DNA of 64,000 nt from Thalassospira sp. MCCC 1A03138 (GCF_002115785.1 NZ_JFJY01000007.1:62001-126000); one strand, 5' to 3'; positions 39,313 through 48,825 are shown, counted from the stretch's first letter. Program-made: numbers and translations. The notes: generated by a model not told the origin, from the sequence alone.

Positions 39313-39684
39313 TTAAAGGCCTTCGACAAAGTCTTTATACGCAGCTTCGTCCATCAGCTCATCAAGCTGGGACTCATCGGAAAGTTCCATGCGGAAGAAC
39401 CAGCCATCGCTTTCCGGGGCTTCGTTCACCAGTGCCGGATTGTCATCAAGCTCTTCGTTGGCTTCGACAACCACGCCATCAAGCGGGGCATAAACGTCGC
39501 TGGCGGCCTTGACCGACTCAACAACCGCCGCATCACCATCCTTGGTCAGCTTTTTGCCAACTTCCGGCAGCTCGACATAAACGATATCGCCAAGCGACTG
39601 CTGGGCATAATCGGTGATGCCAACGGTCGCGACACCGTCTTCATATTCAACCCATTCATGTTCCTGCGAGAATTTTTTAGCCAT
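39313..39684 (-). CDS. gcvH: Glycine cleavage system H protein
   Basis: The lipoyl-carrying shuttle protein, 123 residues. The lipoylation site is Lys59 in [13 protein letters not shown]. The rest follows the family: HEWVEYEDG at the start, [19 protein letters not shown], and a C-terminal [17 protein letters not shown] precedes the ATG. Second gene of the operon, after a 165-base space from gcvT. Confidence 0.97.
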   Translation of the reverse strand: MAKKFSQEHEWVEYEDGVATVGITDYAQQSLGDIVYVELPEVGKKLTKDGDAAVVESVKAASDVYAPLDGVVVEANEELDDNPALVNEAPESDGWFFRMELSDESQLDELMDEAAYKDFVEGL

Positions 39685-39849
39685 TGTAATCGTCCCTGTA
39701 AGATCAGTTGTCTCTAAAATCTGTGGTCTGTCCGGTCTTCCCGTTTTCCGGGATATTCCGGTTTTGCGGCTTCCCGGTTTTTCCGGTTGTTCCGCTAATT
39801 CAATCCCGGAAGGGCGACGTCGCGCCGCCCGCCCGATCCGTTCTGGCGA
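39685..39849 (-). other. gcvT-gcvH spacer rich in CCGG motifs
   Basis: A 165-base gap inside the operon. Between about 39731 and 39800 the motif TTCCGG or TCCCGG/TCCGGT recurs at least six times at irregular 10-18-base intervals. It could be a structured mRNA element or simple sequence drift; no hairpin with T-run is seen. Confidence 0.4.
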
Positions 39850-40962
39850 TCAGCCGCGATAATAACGGTGCGGTGCAAACGGCAGCTCGACGATTTCCGC
39901 CGGGCGGGCCTTGCCGCGCACCATCAGATCGACTTTGGTACCCGGGGCGGCAAATTCAATTGCGACATATCCCATCGCAATCGGGCCATCCACGGTCGGG
40001 CCAAAACCACCGCTGGTGATTTCGCCAATTTCTTCACCGTCACTGTTCAGGACCGGGGTATGTTCACGCGCAGGCGCCTTGCCTTCGGGTTTGATCCCGA
40101 CACGTTTGCGATCCGCGCCATTGGCAAGCTGATCAAGGATGATGTCTGCACCCTTGAACCCGCCTTCTTCGCGACGACGCTTGTTGATGATCCAGTTAAG
40201 GTCGCCTTCGACCGGGGTGGTCGTGGTGTCGATATCGTTGCCATACAGGCAAAGACCGGCTTCAAGACGCAGCGAATCACGCGCGCCAAGGCCAATCGCC
40301 TCGACCTCTTCCTCGGCCAGAAGCTTGCGCGCCAGTTCTTCGGCGCGGTCGTTCGGCACGGAAATCTCGTAACCGTCTTCGCCGGTGTAACCCGACCGGG
40401 TGACAAAGCACGCGATACCGGCAACATCGATCTCGGCAAAGCTCATGAATTTCAGATCGGCAACCGACGGTGCAAACCGTGCCAGCACGCGGGCGGCATC
40501 CGGGCCCTGCAATGCCATCAGGGCGCGGTCATCAATCTCGATCAGCTCGACACCGTTATCAAGATTGGCCCGCATATGGACAATGTCATCATCCTTGCAG
40601 GCCGCATTGATCACCAGAAACAGGCTGTCGCCCGCATTGGTGATCATCAGATCGTCCAAAATCGTGCCATCGTCATTGGTGAATGCGGAATAACGGGTAC
40701 GACCGGGTTTCAGGATCGCGATGTCACCGGGCACAAGCTTCTCCAGCTCGGCCACGCGGTTTTCACCGGTCAGGCGGACCTGCCCCATATGCGAAACGTC
40801 AAAAAGACCGGCCTTCGCGCGGGTATGCAGATGTTCGCCCTTCACCCCCAACGGATATTGCACCGGCATGTCATAACCGGCAAACGGCACCATCTTGGCA
40901 CCCAGTTCCACATGCAAATCATAAAGGGCGGTCTTAAGCAGTTCGGTTTGATGATCGGCCAT
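39850..40962 (-). CDS. gcvT: Aminomethyltransferase (T protein)
   Basis: Glycine cleavage T protein, 370 residues, transferring the one-carbon unit from the H protein to tetrahydrofolate and releasing ammonia. Family blocks: KMVPFAGYDMPVQYP, DVSHMGQV, the folate-binding GYTGEDGYEISVP and LGARDSLRLEAGLCLYG. The ATG at 40962 (MADHQTELLKTALYDLH) follows CTGGAGACC and gives the family N-terminus; the open frame extends upstream through the riboswitch and is not coding there. First gene of the operon. Confidence 0.97.
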   Translation of the reverse strand: MADHQTELLKTALYDLHVELGAKMVPFAGYDMPVQYPLGVKGEHLHTRAKAGLFDVSHMGQVRLTGENRVAELEKLVPGDIAILKPGRTRYSAFTNDDGTILDDLMITNAGDSLFLVINAACKDDDIVHMRANLDNGVELIEIDDRALMALQGPDAARVLARFAPSVADLKFMSFAEIDVAGIACFVTRSGYTGEDGYEISVPNDRAEELARKLLAEEEVEAIGLGARDSLRLEAGLCLYGNDIDTTTTPVEGDLNWIINKRRREEGGFKGADIILDQLANGADRKRVGIKPEGKAPAREHTPVLNSDGEEIGEITSGGFGPTVDGPIAMGYVAIEFAAPGTKVDLMVRGKARPAEIVELPFAPHRYYRG

Positions 40963-41007
40963 CAAGGTCTCCAGACAGGCGTTGCGAAACATAGCCGACC
41001 AATGGCC

Positions 41008-41246
41008 AACCACGTCCCCCTCTGTCTTGGAGCCTGAAAGAATCACAGCCGGTTTGGATACCGGTCTGCTTACATCTTCGGCGAGACGCACATCGGTTTC
41101 TGATGCCGCCTGCTTTCCAGAGTCCCATCTCCCCGCGGTCCGTTTGCCTGAGAGTTTCCGGGGTGGTTGCTCCTTCGGCGTCCGCGCAATCCCTATCGAT
41201 GCAATCACGCACACCGATCAAGACCGTGGCACTCTCCCACGGGGAT
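41008..41246 (-). promoter_or_regulatory. Tandem glycine riboswitch
   Basis: Two glycine aptamers in series precede gcvT on the minus strand. Aptamer I: GGGAGAG (41239-41233), CGCCGAAGGAGCAA, CTCTCAGGCAAACGGACCG and ACTCTGGAAAG. Aptamer II: CGCCGAAGATGTAAGC, CTTTCAGGCTCCAAGACAGA and GGGGGA near 41013. A short linker joins them. Glycine binding to such pairs normally switches the gcv operon on. The expression platform must lie between about 41010 and the gcvT ribosome-binding site at about 40970; no clear terminator is seen there, so translational control is possible. Confidence 0.93.
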
Positions 41247-41327
41247 CATTTGGGTATGCCCCCTTATACGGATTTGAATCCGACCAGACCAGCCCCAAAA
41301 ATCACATCCTTTCGACCCCACCCATTG

Positions 41328-41393
41328 GTATGAGGATTAAAAGCCCCTTTTTTAGCCCCTCCGGCAAATGCCCATCACTTTGTATGAGGATTA
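41328..41393. repeat. Direct repeat GTATGAGGATTA, 54 bases apart
   Basis: GTATGAGGATTA occurs at 41328-41339 and 41382-41393, upstream of the riboswitch. A spacing of about five helical turns in a promoter region suggests paired regulator sites or duplicated promoter boxes. Confidence 0.45.
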
Positions 41394-41414
41394 CCGAAAA
41401 CGAACTTTCGTCCA

Positions 41415-41451
41415 AAAACGAAAATCCCGCCACGCGATGCGGGCGGGATTT
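41415..41451 (-). terminator. Terminator of the lipoprotein gene
   Basis: AAATCCCGCC (41422-41431) pairs with GGCGGGATTT (41442-41451). On the minus strand the stem is followed by TTCGTTTTTGG. It separates the lipoprotein gene from the gcv promoter. Confidence 0.7.
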
Positions 41452-41486
41452 GATTACTCACTAAAAATGAATAATAGGCCGGATTA

Positions 41487-42035
41487 TTAATTTTTTCCGA
41501 AGCGTCGATTGTAATCAAGCTGATCGGCGCTCAGCTGGAAACCAAGGTAAATCTCATAATCCGGACCGGCCCAGACATCGTCCAGCGGCACGTTCAAAGT
41601 CACCTGCTCGTCACGATACCGCGCCAGGTTCAAATTGCTCGGAAACGCCATCTGAACATCAAACAGATTCTTCTGGATAAACTCGCCGGACGGGTCCTTA
41701 AGGGCTACGAAATACTGGAGTTTTGCGTTGCGCCCCTGTGCGGCCGGGCCCAGTTCGGCATTGATCACCGGGCTGATAACAACGTTCAGGACCTTGTCAT
41801 CAAGGTCATAACCGCAATCGCCCAGATAACCGCCAAATTCGGCTTCAAGGATCACATCGGTCAGGTCCTTGCCCTGACCGTTGAACTGCACCAGACGGGC
41901 GGTATCATTGGGCAAAAAGGCCCGCGGGCATGCCGGGACCGGCTGCTCTTCGAACGTGCCGCACGCTGCCAGGAAACCGGCAAACGACACCAAACCCAAT
42001 GCACAAATACGCCGCAGTCCGTTCGCAATCGTCAT
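41487..42035 (-). CDS. Putative lipoprotein of unknown function
   Basis: A 182-residue protein with a lipoprotein signal peptide ending in the lipobox LAACG (Cys25). The mature part is mostly beta, with YLGDCGYDLDDKVLNVVISP and TLNVPLDDVWAGPDYEIYLGF. The ATG at 42035 follows AGAGG and starts the signal peptide; the frame opens at 42125. I do not recognise a named family; envelope proteins of this layout are common in alphaproteobacteria. It has its own terminator and is divergent from ispH. Confidence 0.8.
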   Translation of the reverse strand: MTIANGLRRICALGLVSFAGFLAACGTFEEQPVPACPRAFLPNDTARLVQFNGQGKDLTDVILEAEFGGYLGDCGYDLDDKVLNVVISPVINAELGPAAQGRNAKLQYFVALKDPSGEFIQKNLFDVQMAFPSNLNLARYRDEQVTLNVPLDDVWAGPDYEIYLGFQLSADQLDYNRRFGKN

Positions 42036-42301
42036 CCAAGCCTCTATAGAACTGGTCAAATCCGCTGTCATGCCCGATCCGGGCACAACCGCGCGCAGTC
42101 TATTCGCTCCGATATGGCGACACAACCCGCTTCCGTTTCAAATCGCGGCATGGGGCCTAAATACATGGCCGGACATAGCTGAACATGCATCTTTACACGG
42201 TGTCTGTCATTGCGTGTGCGTTGCTGGCGGGTTATGTAACGAAGACATTTGAATAACCGTGCCATCGCATGGCGCACATCATGAACATTCGGACCCGTAT
42301 C

Positions 42302-43249
42302 ATGTCTGACAAAGCCGACCTTCGGATCATCCTTGCCAACCCGCGCGGTTTCTGTGCCGGGGTGGATCGTGCGATCGAGATCGTCGAAAAGGCGCTGGTG
42401 AAGTACGGCGCGCCGGTCTATGTCCGCCACGAAATCGTCCACAACAAATTCGTGGTCGACCGCCTGCGCGATATGGGCGCTGTTTTTGTCGATGAACTCG
42501 ATAGCGTCCCGGATGGCGTGCCAGTAATCTTTTCCGCGCACGGTGTACCGAAATCGGTCCCCGAAGCCGCCGAAAGCCGCCAGCTTGAATATCTTGATGC
42601 GACCTGCCCGCTGGTGTCCAAGGTCCATCGCGGGGCGGAACGCCACCATGCAGATGGCAAACATATCCTTCTGATCGGCCATGCCGGCCATCCCGAAGTC
42701 ATCGGCACCATGGGTCAGCTGCCACCGGGCAGCATGACCCTGATCGAGACCGAAGAAGACGCCGAAAACCTTCAGGTCGAAAACCCGGAAAACCTTGCCT
42801 TCGTGACCCAGACCACCCTGTCGCTGGACGATACGGCCAAAATCATCTCGATCCTGCAACGCCGCTTCCCCGCGATCGAGGTCCCGAAAAAAGAAGACAT
42901 CTGCTATGCGACCACCAACCGCCAGCACGCGGTCAAGCTGATCGCGACCGACGCCGATGCCATTCTGGTTCTGGGCGCACCCAATTCGTCGAACTCAAAC
43001 CGTCTGGTCGAAGTCGCCAAGCGCGAGGGATGCGACCGTTCGGTTCTGGTCGAACGGGCCAAGGATATCGACTGGTCCAAGCTTGACGGCATTTCGACCC
43101 TTGGCATTACCGCCGGTGCCTCCGCCCCGGAAATTCTGGTCGAGGAAGTCATTGATGCCTGCCGTGAACGTTATAACGTCACGGTCGAAACCCTGACTTT
43201 GACCAATGAAAACGTCACCTTCAAGCTGCCCCGCCAGCTTGCCAGCTAA
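42302..43249 (+). CDS. ispH: 4-hydroxy-3-methylbut-2-enyl diphosphate reductase
   Basis: Final enzyme of the MEP isoprenoid pathway, an iron-sulfur reductase making IPP and DMAPP. It has 315 residues. The three cluster cysteines lie in [13 protein letters not shown] (Cys18), DATCPLV and [16 protein letters not shown] and a late [13 protein letters not shown] are also typical. ATG 42302 gives the family N-terminus, though its ribosome-binding site is poor and ATGs at 42281 and 42269 are in frame. It precedes thrB by 32 bases. Confidence 0.97.
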   Translation: MSDKADLRIILANPRGFCAGVDRAIEIVEKALVKYGAPVYVRHEIVHNKFVVDRLRDMGAVFVDELDSVPDGVPVIFSAHGVPKSVPEAAESRQLEYLDATCPLVSKVHRGAERHHADGKHILLIGHAGHPEVIGTMGQLPPGSMTLIETEEDAENLQVENPENLAFVTQTTLSLDDTAKIISILQRRFPAIEVPKKEDICYATTNRQHAVKLIATDADAILVLGAPNSSNSNRLVEVAKREGCDRSVLVERAKDIDWSKLDGISTLGITAGASAPEILVEEVIDACRERYNVTVETLTLTNENVTFKLPRQLAS

Positions 43250-43281
43250 CCCCGCTCTGACGCAGGAAATCCGGATATCCC

Positions 43282-44256
43282 ATGGCCGTCTATACCGACG
43301 TTTCTGACGAAGATATCGCCCGTTTTGTTGCCGAATACGATATCGGCACCGTGATTTCGTTCAAGGGAATCGCCGAGGGTGTCGAAAATACCAACTTCCT
43401 GCTTCAGACCGATCAGGCATCCTTCATCCTGACCCTGTATGAAAAGCGCGTGAACCCCGATGATCTGCCGTTTTATCTGGGTCTGATGGATCATCTGTCC
43501 GCCAAGGGTCTGAATTGCCCGACACCGATCCACGGCAAGGACGGGGTTGCGTTACGCCGTTTGTGTGGACGTCCGGCCGCCATCACATCCTTCCTGAACG
43601 GCATGTCGCCGCGCCGGATCATGCCTCATCACTGTCTCGGTCTTGGCGCGGCACTGGCGCATTTGCACACCGCCGGTCAGGACTTCGACATGTATCTTGG
43701 CAATGCGCTAAGCGTTAAGGGCTGGCGCCCGCTGTTTGAAAGCTGCCGGTCCGATGCCGATGGCGTTCAGCCCGGCCTTGAAAAACTGATCGAGGATGAA
43801 CTGGTCTTTCTCGAAGCAAACTGGCCCCATCAATTGCCCGCGGGCGTGATCCATGCCGACCTTTTCCCCGATAATGTATTTTTCTTCCCCGGCAAGGATG
43901 ACGTATCGGGCCTGATCGATTTCTATTTCGCGTGCAATGATCTGCTGGCCTATGACATTGCGATCTGCATGAATGCATGGTGTTTTGAACCTGATAACAG
44001 CTTCAACGTCACCAAGGCCCGCAACCTTCTGTCAAGCTACGGTAAGGTGCGCGCATTGTCCGATGACGAACTGGCCGCCCTTCCGATCCTTGCGCGCGGG
44101 GCGTCTTTGCGGTTCCTGCTGACCCGTCTTTATGACTGGATCAACACGCCCAAGGACGCGCTGGTTACGCCGAAAAACCCGCGCGAATACATCAATAAAC
44201 TGCGCTTTCATCAGCGGATCGACAGTGCCAGCGCCTATGGCCTGGGCGAGGAATAG
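43282..44256 (+). CDS. thrB: Homoserine kinase (APH-fold type)
   Basis: Phosphorylates homoserine to O-phosphohomoserine, the substrate of ThrC. It has 324 residues and belongs to the aminoglycoside-phosphotransferase fold used in alphaproteobacteria rather than the GHMP-type ThrB of E. coli. It starts MAVYTDVSDEDI, as these do. Catalytic residues are His191-Ala-Asp193 (GVIHADLFPDN) and Asp213 (GLIDFYFAC). CAGGAAA precedes the ATG. It sits between ispH and rnhA in a compact operon. Confidence 0.94.
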   Translation: MAVYTDVSDEDIARFVAEYDIGTVISFKGIAEGVENTNFLLQTDQASFILTLYEKRVNPDDLPFYLGLMDHLSAKGLNCPTPIHGKDGVALRRLCGRPAAITSFLNGMSPRRIMPHHCLGLGAALAHLHTAGQDFDMYLGNALSVKGWRPLFESCRSDADGVQPGLEKLIEDELVFLEANWPHQLPAGVIHADLFPDNVFFFPGKDDVSGLIDFYFACNDLLAYDIAICMNAWCFEPDNSFNVTKARNLLSSYGKVRALSDDELAALPILARGASLRFLLTRLYDWINTPKDALVTPKNPREYINKLRFHQRIDSASAYGLGEE

Positions 44257-44262
44257 AATTAC

Positions 44263-44706
44263 ATGACCGGAACGGACAATAAACGCGTCGAAATTTATAC
44301 CGACGGCGCGTGCAGCGGCAATCCCGGCCCCGGTGGCTGGGGCGCGATCCTGCGATTTAATGGCGTGGAAAAGGAAATGTCGGGCGGCGATCCGGAAACC
44401 ACCAACAACCGTATGGAAATGATGGCCGCCATCAGCGCGCTTGAAGCGTTAAAGCGTCCCTGTGTTGTCGATATCTACACCGACAGCAGCTATGTCCGCG
44501 ACGGAATTACCAAATGGATTTTCGGCTGGCAGAAACGCGGCTGGAAAACGGCGGATAAAAAGCCCGTCAAAAATGTCGAGCTTTGGCAAAGGCTTCTGGA
44601 AGCTCTTAAAACGCATAAAGTCGAATGGCACTGGGTCAAAGGCCATGCCGGACACCCGGAAAACGAACGGTGCGACGAACTCGCCCGTCAGGCCGTGCCG
44701 AAATAA
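44263..44706 (+). CDS. rnhA: Ribonuclease HI
   Basis: Degrades the RNA strand of RNA-DNA hybrids. It has 147 residues with the four catalytic acids Asp14 ([17 protein letters not shown]), Glu52 (NNRMEM), Asp74 (YTDSSYV) and Asp138 (ENERCDELA), and the WVKGHAGH histidine loop. It starts six bases after thrB, using a ribosome-binding site inside the thrB end. Confidence 0.97.
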   Translation: MTGTDNKRVEIYTDGACSGNPGPGGWGAILRFNGVEKEMSGGDPETTNNRMEMMAAISALEALKRPCVVDIYTDSSYVRDGITKWIFGWQKRGWKTADKKPVKNVELWQRLLEALKTHKVEWHWVKGHAGHPENERCDELARQAVPK

Positions 44707-44738
44707 ACTTGGCATGCAAGTGCTTGAAGCTGCTGTAC

Positions 44739-44772
44739 TTCGATCCAAGATAGATGGATCGAAACAGTTTTT
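44739..44772 (+). terminator. Terminator of the ispH-thrB-rnhA operon
   Basis: TTCGATCC (44739-44746) pairs with GGATCGAA (44756-44763), followed by CAGTTTTT. The rest of the 217-base gap before the next gene holds nothing recognised. Confidence 0.75.
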
Positions 44773-44923
44773 GTGAACACTATATGAAAAAAATGAAATC
44801 AAACTTGCTTTTGGGCTGACTTCCAGATTGAGTAACGTCAGTGTCAGGGGTGTTGGACCCCATCCTAAGGTCGGGTATGGTTGCCATTAACTAGTCGATA
44901 GTGGGTGCCGAGGAGAAATACGC

Positions 44924-47323
44924 TTGTCGCGCGGATCGTACGGCTTTTTACAACGGAAGTCGCTTAGCAGCCGATTGCTTTTTATCGCGCTGCCGCTCGT
45001 TTCATTGTTCTCCCTCGCCCTGTTCGTTGTCTTCGGATACGTCAGTTACACGGTTCTGCGTGACGACCTGAACGAAAAGATTGAACAGACCGCCGACATC
45101 AATGCCCGCGTTCTGGCGACGCCGTTCTGGTATCTGGATGTCGACAATATCGAATCCGCCCTGAACGCCATGAGCCGCGATCGCGACATTGTCGCCGTGC
45201 AGGCCTTGGGGGCAGATGGCACCGAATTCGCCCATACCGGCGTATCGCAATCCGAACTGAACGATACCCTGCGCCTGTCGCGTCGCGTGTTCTTTGAACG
45301 CAATAATGTCCGCCACGATGTCGGCGAACTGGTGATCTATTTCACAGAAGCCCGCGTGCAGGATTTGCTGTTCCGCCGGATGGTGATCGACATGATCCTG
45401 TTCGGCCTGCTGATTGCAGTTGTCGCCGCCAGCCTCCTGATCGCCAACAAACGCTCGATCAAGGAACCGCTGAACCGGCTTTTGCATTCCATCCGCATGA
45501 CCAAGCATGGCCGCCTGCGCCGGCCGGTGGAATGGAACAGTTCCGATGAACTGGGCCTTCTGATCCGCGAATATAATGAAATGGTGACCCTGCAAGGGCA
45601 GGCACAGGAAGAAGCCCAGCGCAAACAGGCCCTTCTGGAAGCAACCCTTCACAATATCGGCCAAGGCATATGCCTGTTCGATCAGGACCTGAACCTGATG
45701 GTCTGGAACGAACGCTATATCGAATTGCTGAACCTGCCGCGCGATCTGGTCAAGGAAGGCACACCACTTTCCGATATTCTGCGTTACAACGCCGAACGCG
45801 GCGAATATGGCGATGTCAGCATTCAGGCCCTGATTTCCGACCGCGTTGCGATTGCACGCCGTCGCGAACCCTATCGCATGGAACGCACCCGCCCGAATGG
45901 CCGCGTGGTTCAGGTGGACCACAACCCGATGCCCGGCGGCGGTTACGTTGCGACCTATACCGACATTACCGAACGCAAACAGACTGAAGCCCGCATGCGC
46001 CATCTCGCCGTGCATGACGTGCTGACCAGCCTGCCGAACCGCACCCTGTTCCTTGACCGTCTGCGTCAGGCATTGCTGTCCGCCCGCCGGTTCCAGCGCG
46101 GGGTCACGGTGCTGTTTGTCGATCTGGACCGGTTCAAGGACATCAACGATCACTTTGGCCATGATGTCGGCGATCTGATGATCCAGGAAATGGGGCAGCG
46201 CCTTTCGCGGATCATCCGTGATTCCGATACCGCCGCCCGTCTTGGCGGCGATGAATTCGCGATCATCCAAACCGATGTGCAGAATATCGAAGACACCATC
46301 GCCCTTGCCCAGCGCATCATCGATGAACTTTGCCAACCGTTCGATTGCCGCGGCATTCGCCTGCATTCGACCGCCAGTGTCGGTATCACCCTGTTCCCCG
46401 AAGACGGCGAAAACCCCGAACAGCTGGTCAAAAACGCCGATATGGCGATGTATGCCGCCAAGGCCGAAGGCCGCAACAATTACCGCTTCTTCCTGCCGTC
46501 GATGCATGAACGGGTCAAGGAACGCAAAACGATCGAAGAAGATCTGCGCAACGCGCTGGAATATGATCAGCTCGAACTTTACTATCAGCCGAAAATCGAC
46601 TGTCGCACCGAAAAGGTCGTCGGGGCCGAAGCACTGGTGCGCTGGCACCACCCGGATCGTGGCATGATCCTGCCGGGCGAATTTATTTCGGTGGCCGAGG
46701 AATGCGGCCTGATCAACCGGCTGGGTGCATGGGTTCTGAACAAGGCCTGCAAACAGACGCAAATCTGGCGCGAAACCACCTTGCCGGGTCTTCGGATTGC
46801 CGTGAACCTATCACCGGCACAGTTCCAGGATGCCGAACTGGTCAGTTCCGTCACCCAGATCATGGATCAGACCCGCCTGCCCGATGGCACGCTGGAACTG
46901 GAAATCACCGAATCGATCCTGATGAACAACCCGGAAAAAGCCGTTTCAACCTTGAACGAGCTTAAGGCCCTTGGCGTGCGGATCGCGATTGACGATTTCG
47001 GCACCGGCTATTCATCGCTGAACTATCTGAAACGTTTCCCGGTTTCGTCGATCAAGATCGACCGGTCGTTTGTCAACGACATCCATGTCGATATGGATGA
47101 CAAGGCGATTGTCGATGCGGTGATCGGCCTGGGCCACAGCCTTAATCTTGAAGTCGTCGCCGAAGGTGTCGAAGAAGTCGAACAGCACGAATATCTGCGC
47201 GACAAGGGATGCGACTTCATTCAGGGCTTCCTGTTTTCCAAACCATTGCCCGCCGCAACCTTTGAAAGCTGGGTTCTTGAACGCCAAGGTGGTCAACCGG
47301 CACGGGTCGCGGTCAAAAGCTAG
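44924..47323 (+). CDS. PAS-GGDEF-EAL bifunctional cyclic-di-GMP enzyme
   Basis: A 799-residue membrane signalling protein. Order: membrane helix (about 18-42), periplasmic sensor region, second helix (about 145-170), HAMP-like segment (about 170-225), PAS domain with PAS-associated end (about 235-355), diguanylate cyclase and phosphodiesterase. The cyclase motif GGDEF is intact (441-445), and the inhibitory I-site RDSD (432-435) lies five residues before it. The phosphodiesterase begins with an intact EAL (569-571, GAEALVRWHHP) and keeps TEITESIL-like ELEITES and DDFGTGYSS. Both activities are therefore plausible. The start is TTG at 44924 behind GAGGAGAAA. It lies 35 bases before the glycosylase-like gene. 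Confidence 0.93.
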   Translation: MSRGSYGFLQRKSLSSRLLFIALPLVSLFSLALFVVFGYVSYTVLRDDLNEKIEQTADINARVLATPFWYLDVDNIESALNAMSRDRDIVAVQALGADGTEFAHTGVSQSELNDTLRLSRRVFFERNNVRHDVGELVIYFTEARVQDLLFRRMVIDMILFGLLIAVVAASLLIANKRSIKEPLNRLLHSIRMTKHGRLRRPVEWNSSDELGLLIREYNEMVTLQGQAQEEAQRKQALLEATLHNIGQGICLFDQDLNLMVWNERYIELLNLPRDLVKEGTPLSDILRYNAERGEYGDVSIQALISDRVAIARRREPYRMERTRPNGRVVQVDHNPMPGGGYVATYTDITERKQTEARMRHLAVHDVLTSLPNRTLFLDRLRQALLSARRFQRGVTVLFVDLDRFKDINDHFGHDVGDLMIQEMGQRLSRIIRDSDTAARLGGDEFAIIQTDVQNIEDTIALAQRIIDELCQPFDCRGIRLHSTASVGITLFPEDGENPEQLVKNADMAMYAAKAEGRNNYRFFLPSMHERVKERKTIEEDLRNALEYDQLELYYQPKIDCRTEKVVGAEALVRWHHPDRGMILPGEFISVAEECGLINRLGAWVLNKACKQTQIWRETTLPGLRIAVNLSPAQFQDAELVSSVTQIMDQTRLPDGTLELEITESILMNNPEKAVSTLNELKALGVRIAIDDFGTGYSSLNYLKRFPVSSIKIDRSFVNDIHVDMDDKAIVDAVIGLGHSLNLEVVAEGVEEVEQHEYLRDKGCDFIQGFLFSKPLPAATFESWVLERQGGQPARVAVKS

Positions 47324-47358
47324 ACAACGATCAGGCTCCAGATATCAAGGGTTACGGA

Positions 47359-48033
47359 ATGGCGTTACGTTCCTTCCATGACATCATTGCCGAAACGGCC
47401 GCGCTAAAGGGCGGCATGGATGCGATTGATGCACGGCTGATCACGCCCAAAACCCCCGATGAAATCCGCAAAATCCCGTCGGACCGGTGGCTTTCGGCCA
47501 TGACGATGTGCGTGTTTCAGGCGGGGTTTAGCTGGAAGGTCATTGAAAACAAATGGCCGAACTTCGAAGCCGCCTATGACGGGTTCGATATCAGCCGCTG
47601 GTCGATGATGCATGACGAGGATATCGACCGCCTGATGGCAACCGACGGGCTTGTCGCCCATGCACCGAAAATCAGATCCGTTGGCCCGAACGCCCATTTC
47701 CTGTGCCAGATCGAAGATAAGCATGGCAGCGTTGGTGCATGGTTCGCCGATTGGCGGGTTGCCGATTACTGCGACAATCTGCGCATCCTTCACAAAGGTG
47801 GATCGCGCCTTGGTGGCAAAACCGGGCAGGTCTTCCTGCGCCGGATCGGGGTCGATACGCTGGTCTTTTCCAACGACGTGATCACGGCTCTTGGCCGTGA
47901 AGGCGTAGTATCAAAAATGCCGTCATCGGCCAGGGATTTTACCGCCGTTCAGGATGCGATAAATCAGTGGCACGGCGAAACCGCCCGCCCGCTAACCCAG
48001 ATCAGCCAGATTTTGGCGTTATCGGTGGGCTGA
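47359..48033 (+). CDS. DNA-3-methyladenine glycosylase I-like protein
   Basis: A 224-residue protein of the HhH-GPD glycosylase superfamily, Tag branch. MCVFQAGFSWKVIENKWPNF matches the Tag core region and the DIDRLMATDGLVAHAPKIRS part follows. It lacks the N-terminal Cys and C-terminal His/Cys zinc site of E. coli Tag, and the acidic residue expected just before the QAG-SW segment is not seen. It may therefore be a divergent member with altered activity. The remaining C-terminal part (LGREGVVSKMPSSARDF) is family-specific. It follows the GGDEF-EAL gene closely and converges with an SDR gene. Confidence 0.75.
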   Translation: MALRSFHDIIAETAALKGGMDAIDARLITPKTPDEIRKIPSDRWLSAMTMCVFQAGFSWKVIENKWPNFEAAYDGFDISRWSMMHDEDIDRLMATDGLVAHAPKIRSVGPNAHFLCQIEDKHGSVGAWFADWRVADYCDNLRILHKGGSRLGGKTGQVFLRRIGVDTLVFSNDVITALGREGVVSKMPSSARDFTAVQDAINQWHGETARPLTQISQILALSVG

Positions 48034-48084
48034 TGCGTTTCACCCCACCGATCATCGTTCAGATTACGGAAAACACCCGTTCAA

Positions 48085-48825
48085 TCAGGCATTCACACCG
48101 CTATCGACGGTGAATTCCGCACCGGTAACCGTGCGTCCCTCGTCACTTGCCAGCCACGAAACCAGACCGGCCGTATCTTCGGAACGGCTGAATTGCTTGA
48201 TCGCCATAAAGCTGCGCATCGTGTCGCCGTTCTCGCCATTTTCCGGGTTCATGTCGGTATTGGTCGGGCCCGGATGCAGCAAATTGACCGTAATGCCACG
48301 TGGCCCCAGATCACGGGCAACCCCACGGGTGAAACCGATCAGGGCTGATTTGGTCATGGAATAAAGGCTGATACCGGGGAACGGCACCTTGTTTGCAAGG
48401 CTGCTGCCCGTCGTGATGATGCGCCCGCCATCGGGCATATGTTTCACGGCTGCCTGAACCGCGACAAACACGCCGCGGATATTGACGCCAACAATACGAT
48501 CAAACGATTCAAGTGTTTCGTCCTCGATCGAACCACCGCTTAGAATCCCGGCATTGTTCACCAGAATATCAATCTTGCCGAACGTTTTTGCCACTTCCTC
48601 GATTGCGGCCTGCACCGCCGCGGGATCGCTGTTATCCGCCTTGATCGCAAGGGCCTTGCCCCCCGATGCCTTGATCTCGGCAACAACTTCGGCGGCCTTG
48701 TCTGCCGCATTGCCATAAGTAATCGCAACCGCAGCCCCATCGCGGGCCAGACGTTTTGCAATCGCAGCACCAATGCCCCGGCTGCCCCCGGTTACCAATG
48801 CTGCTTTACCATTAAGTTGGGTCAT
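48085..48825 (-). CDS. SDR-family oxidoreductase
   Basis: Classical short-chain dehydrogenase of 246 residues. The cofactor motif TGxxxGxG is TGGSRGIG near residue 13, NNAG near 87, and the active site has Ser in TTGSS and YSMTK (Tyr and Lys). The C-terminal GAEFTVDSGVNA is typical of FabG-like enzymes. The ATG at 48825 has TTGGAG upstream; the frame extends five codons. Divergent from a TetR regulator with shared repeats between them, so it is probably the regulator's target. The substrate is unknown. Confidence 0.93.
   Translation of the reverse strand: MTQLNGKAALVTGGSRGIGAAIAKRLARDGAAVAITYGNAADKAAEVVAEIKASGGKALAIKADNSDPAAVQAAIEEVAKTFGKIDILVNNAGILSGGSIEDETLESFDRIVGVNIRGVFVAVQAAVKHMPDGGRIITTGSSLANKVPFPGISLYSMTKSALIGFTRGVARDLGPRGITVNLLHPGPTNTDMNPENGENGDTMRSFMAIKQFSRSEDTAGLVSWLASDEGRTVTGAEFTVDSGVNA

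Noticed and set aside
45002-46762. 586-residue minus-strand open frame opposite the GGDEF-EAL gene
   Set aside because: Shadow caused by codon bias; no domain pattern, while the plus strand has GGDEF and EAL.
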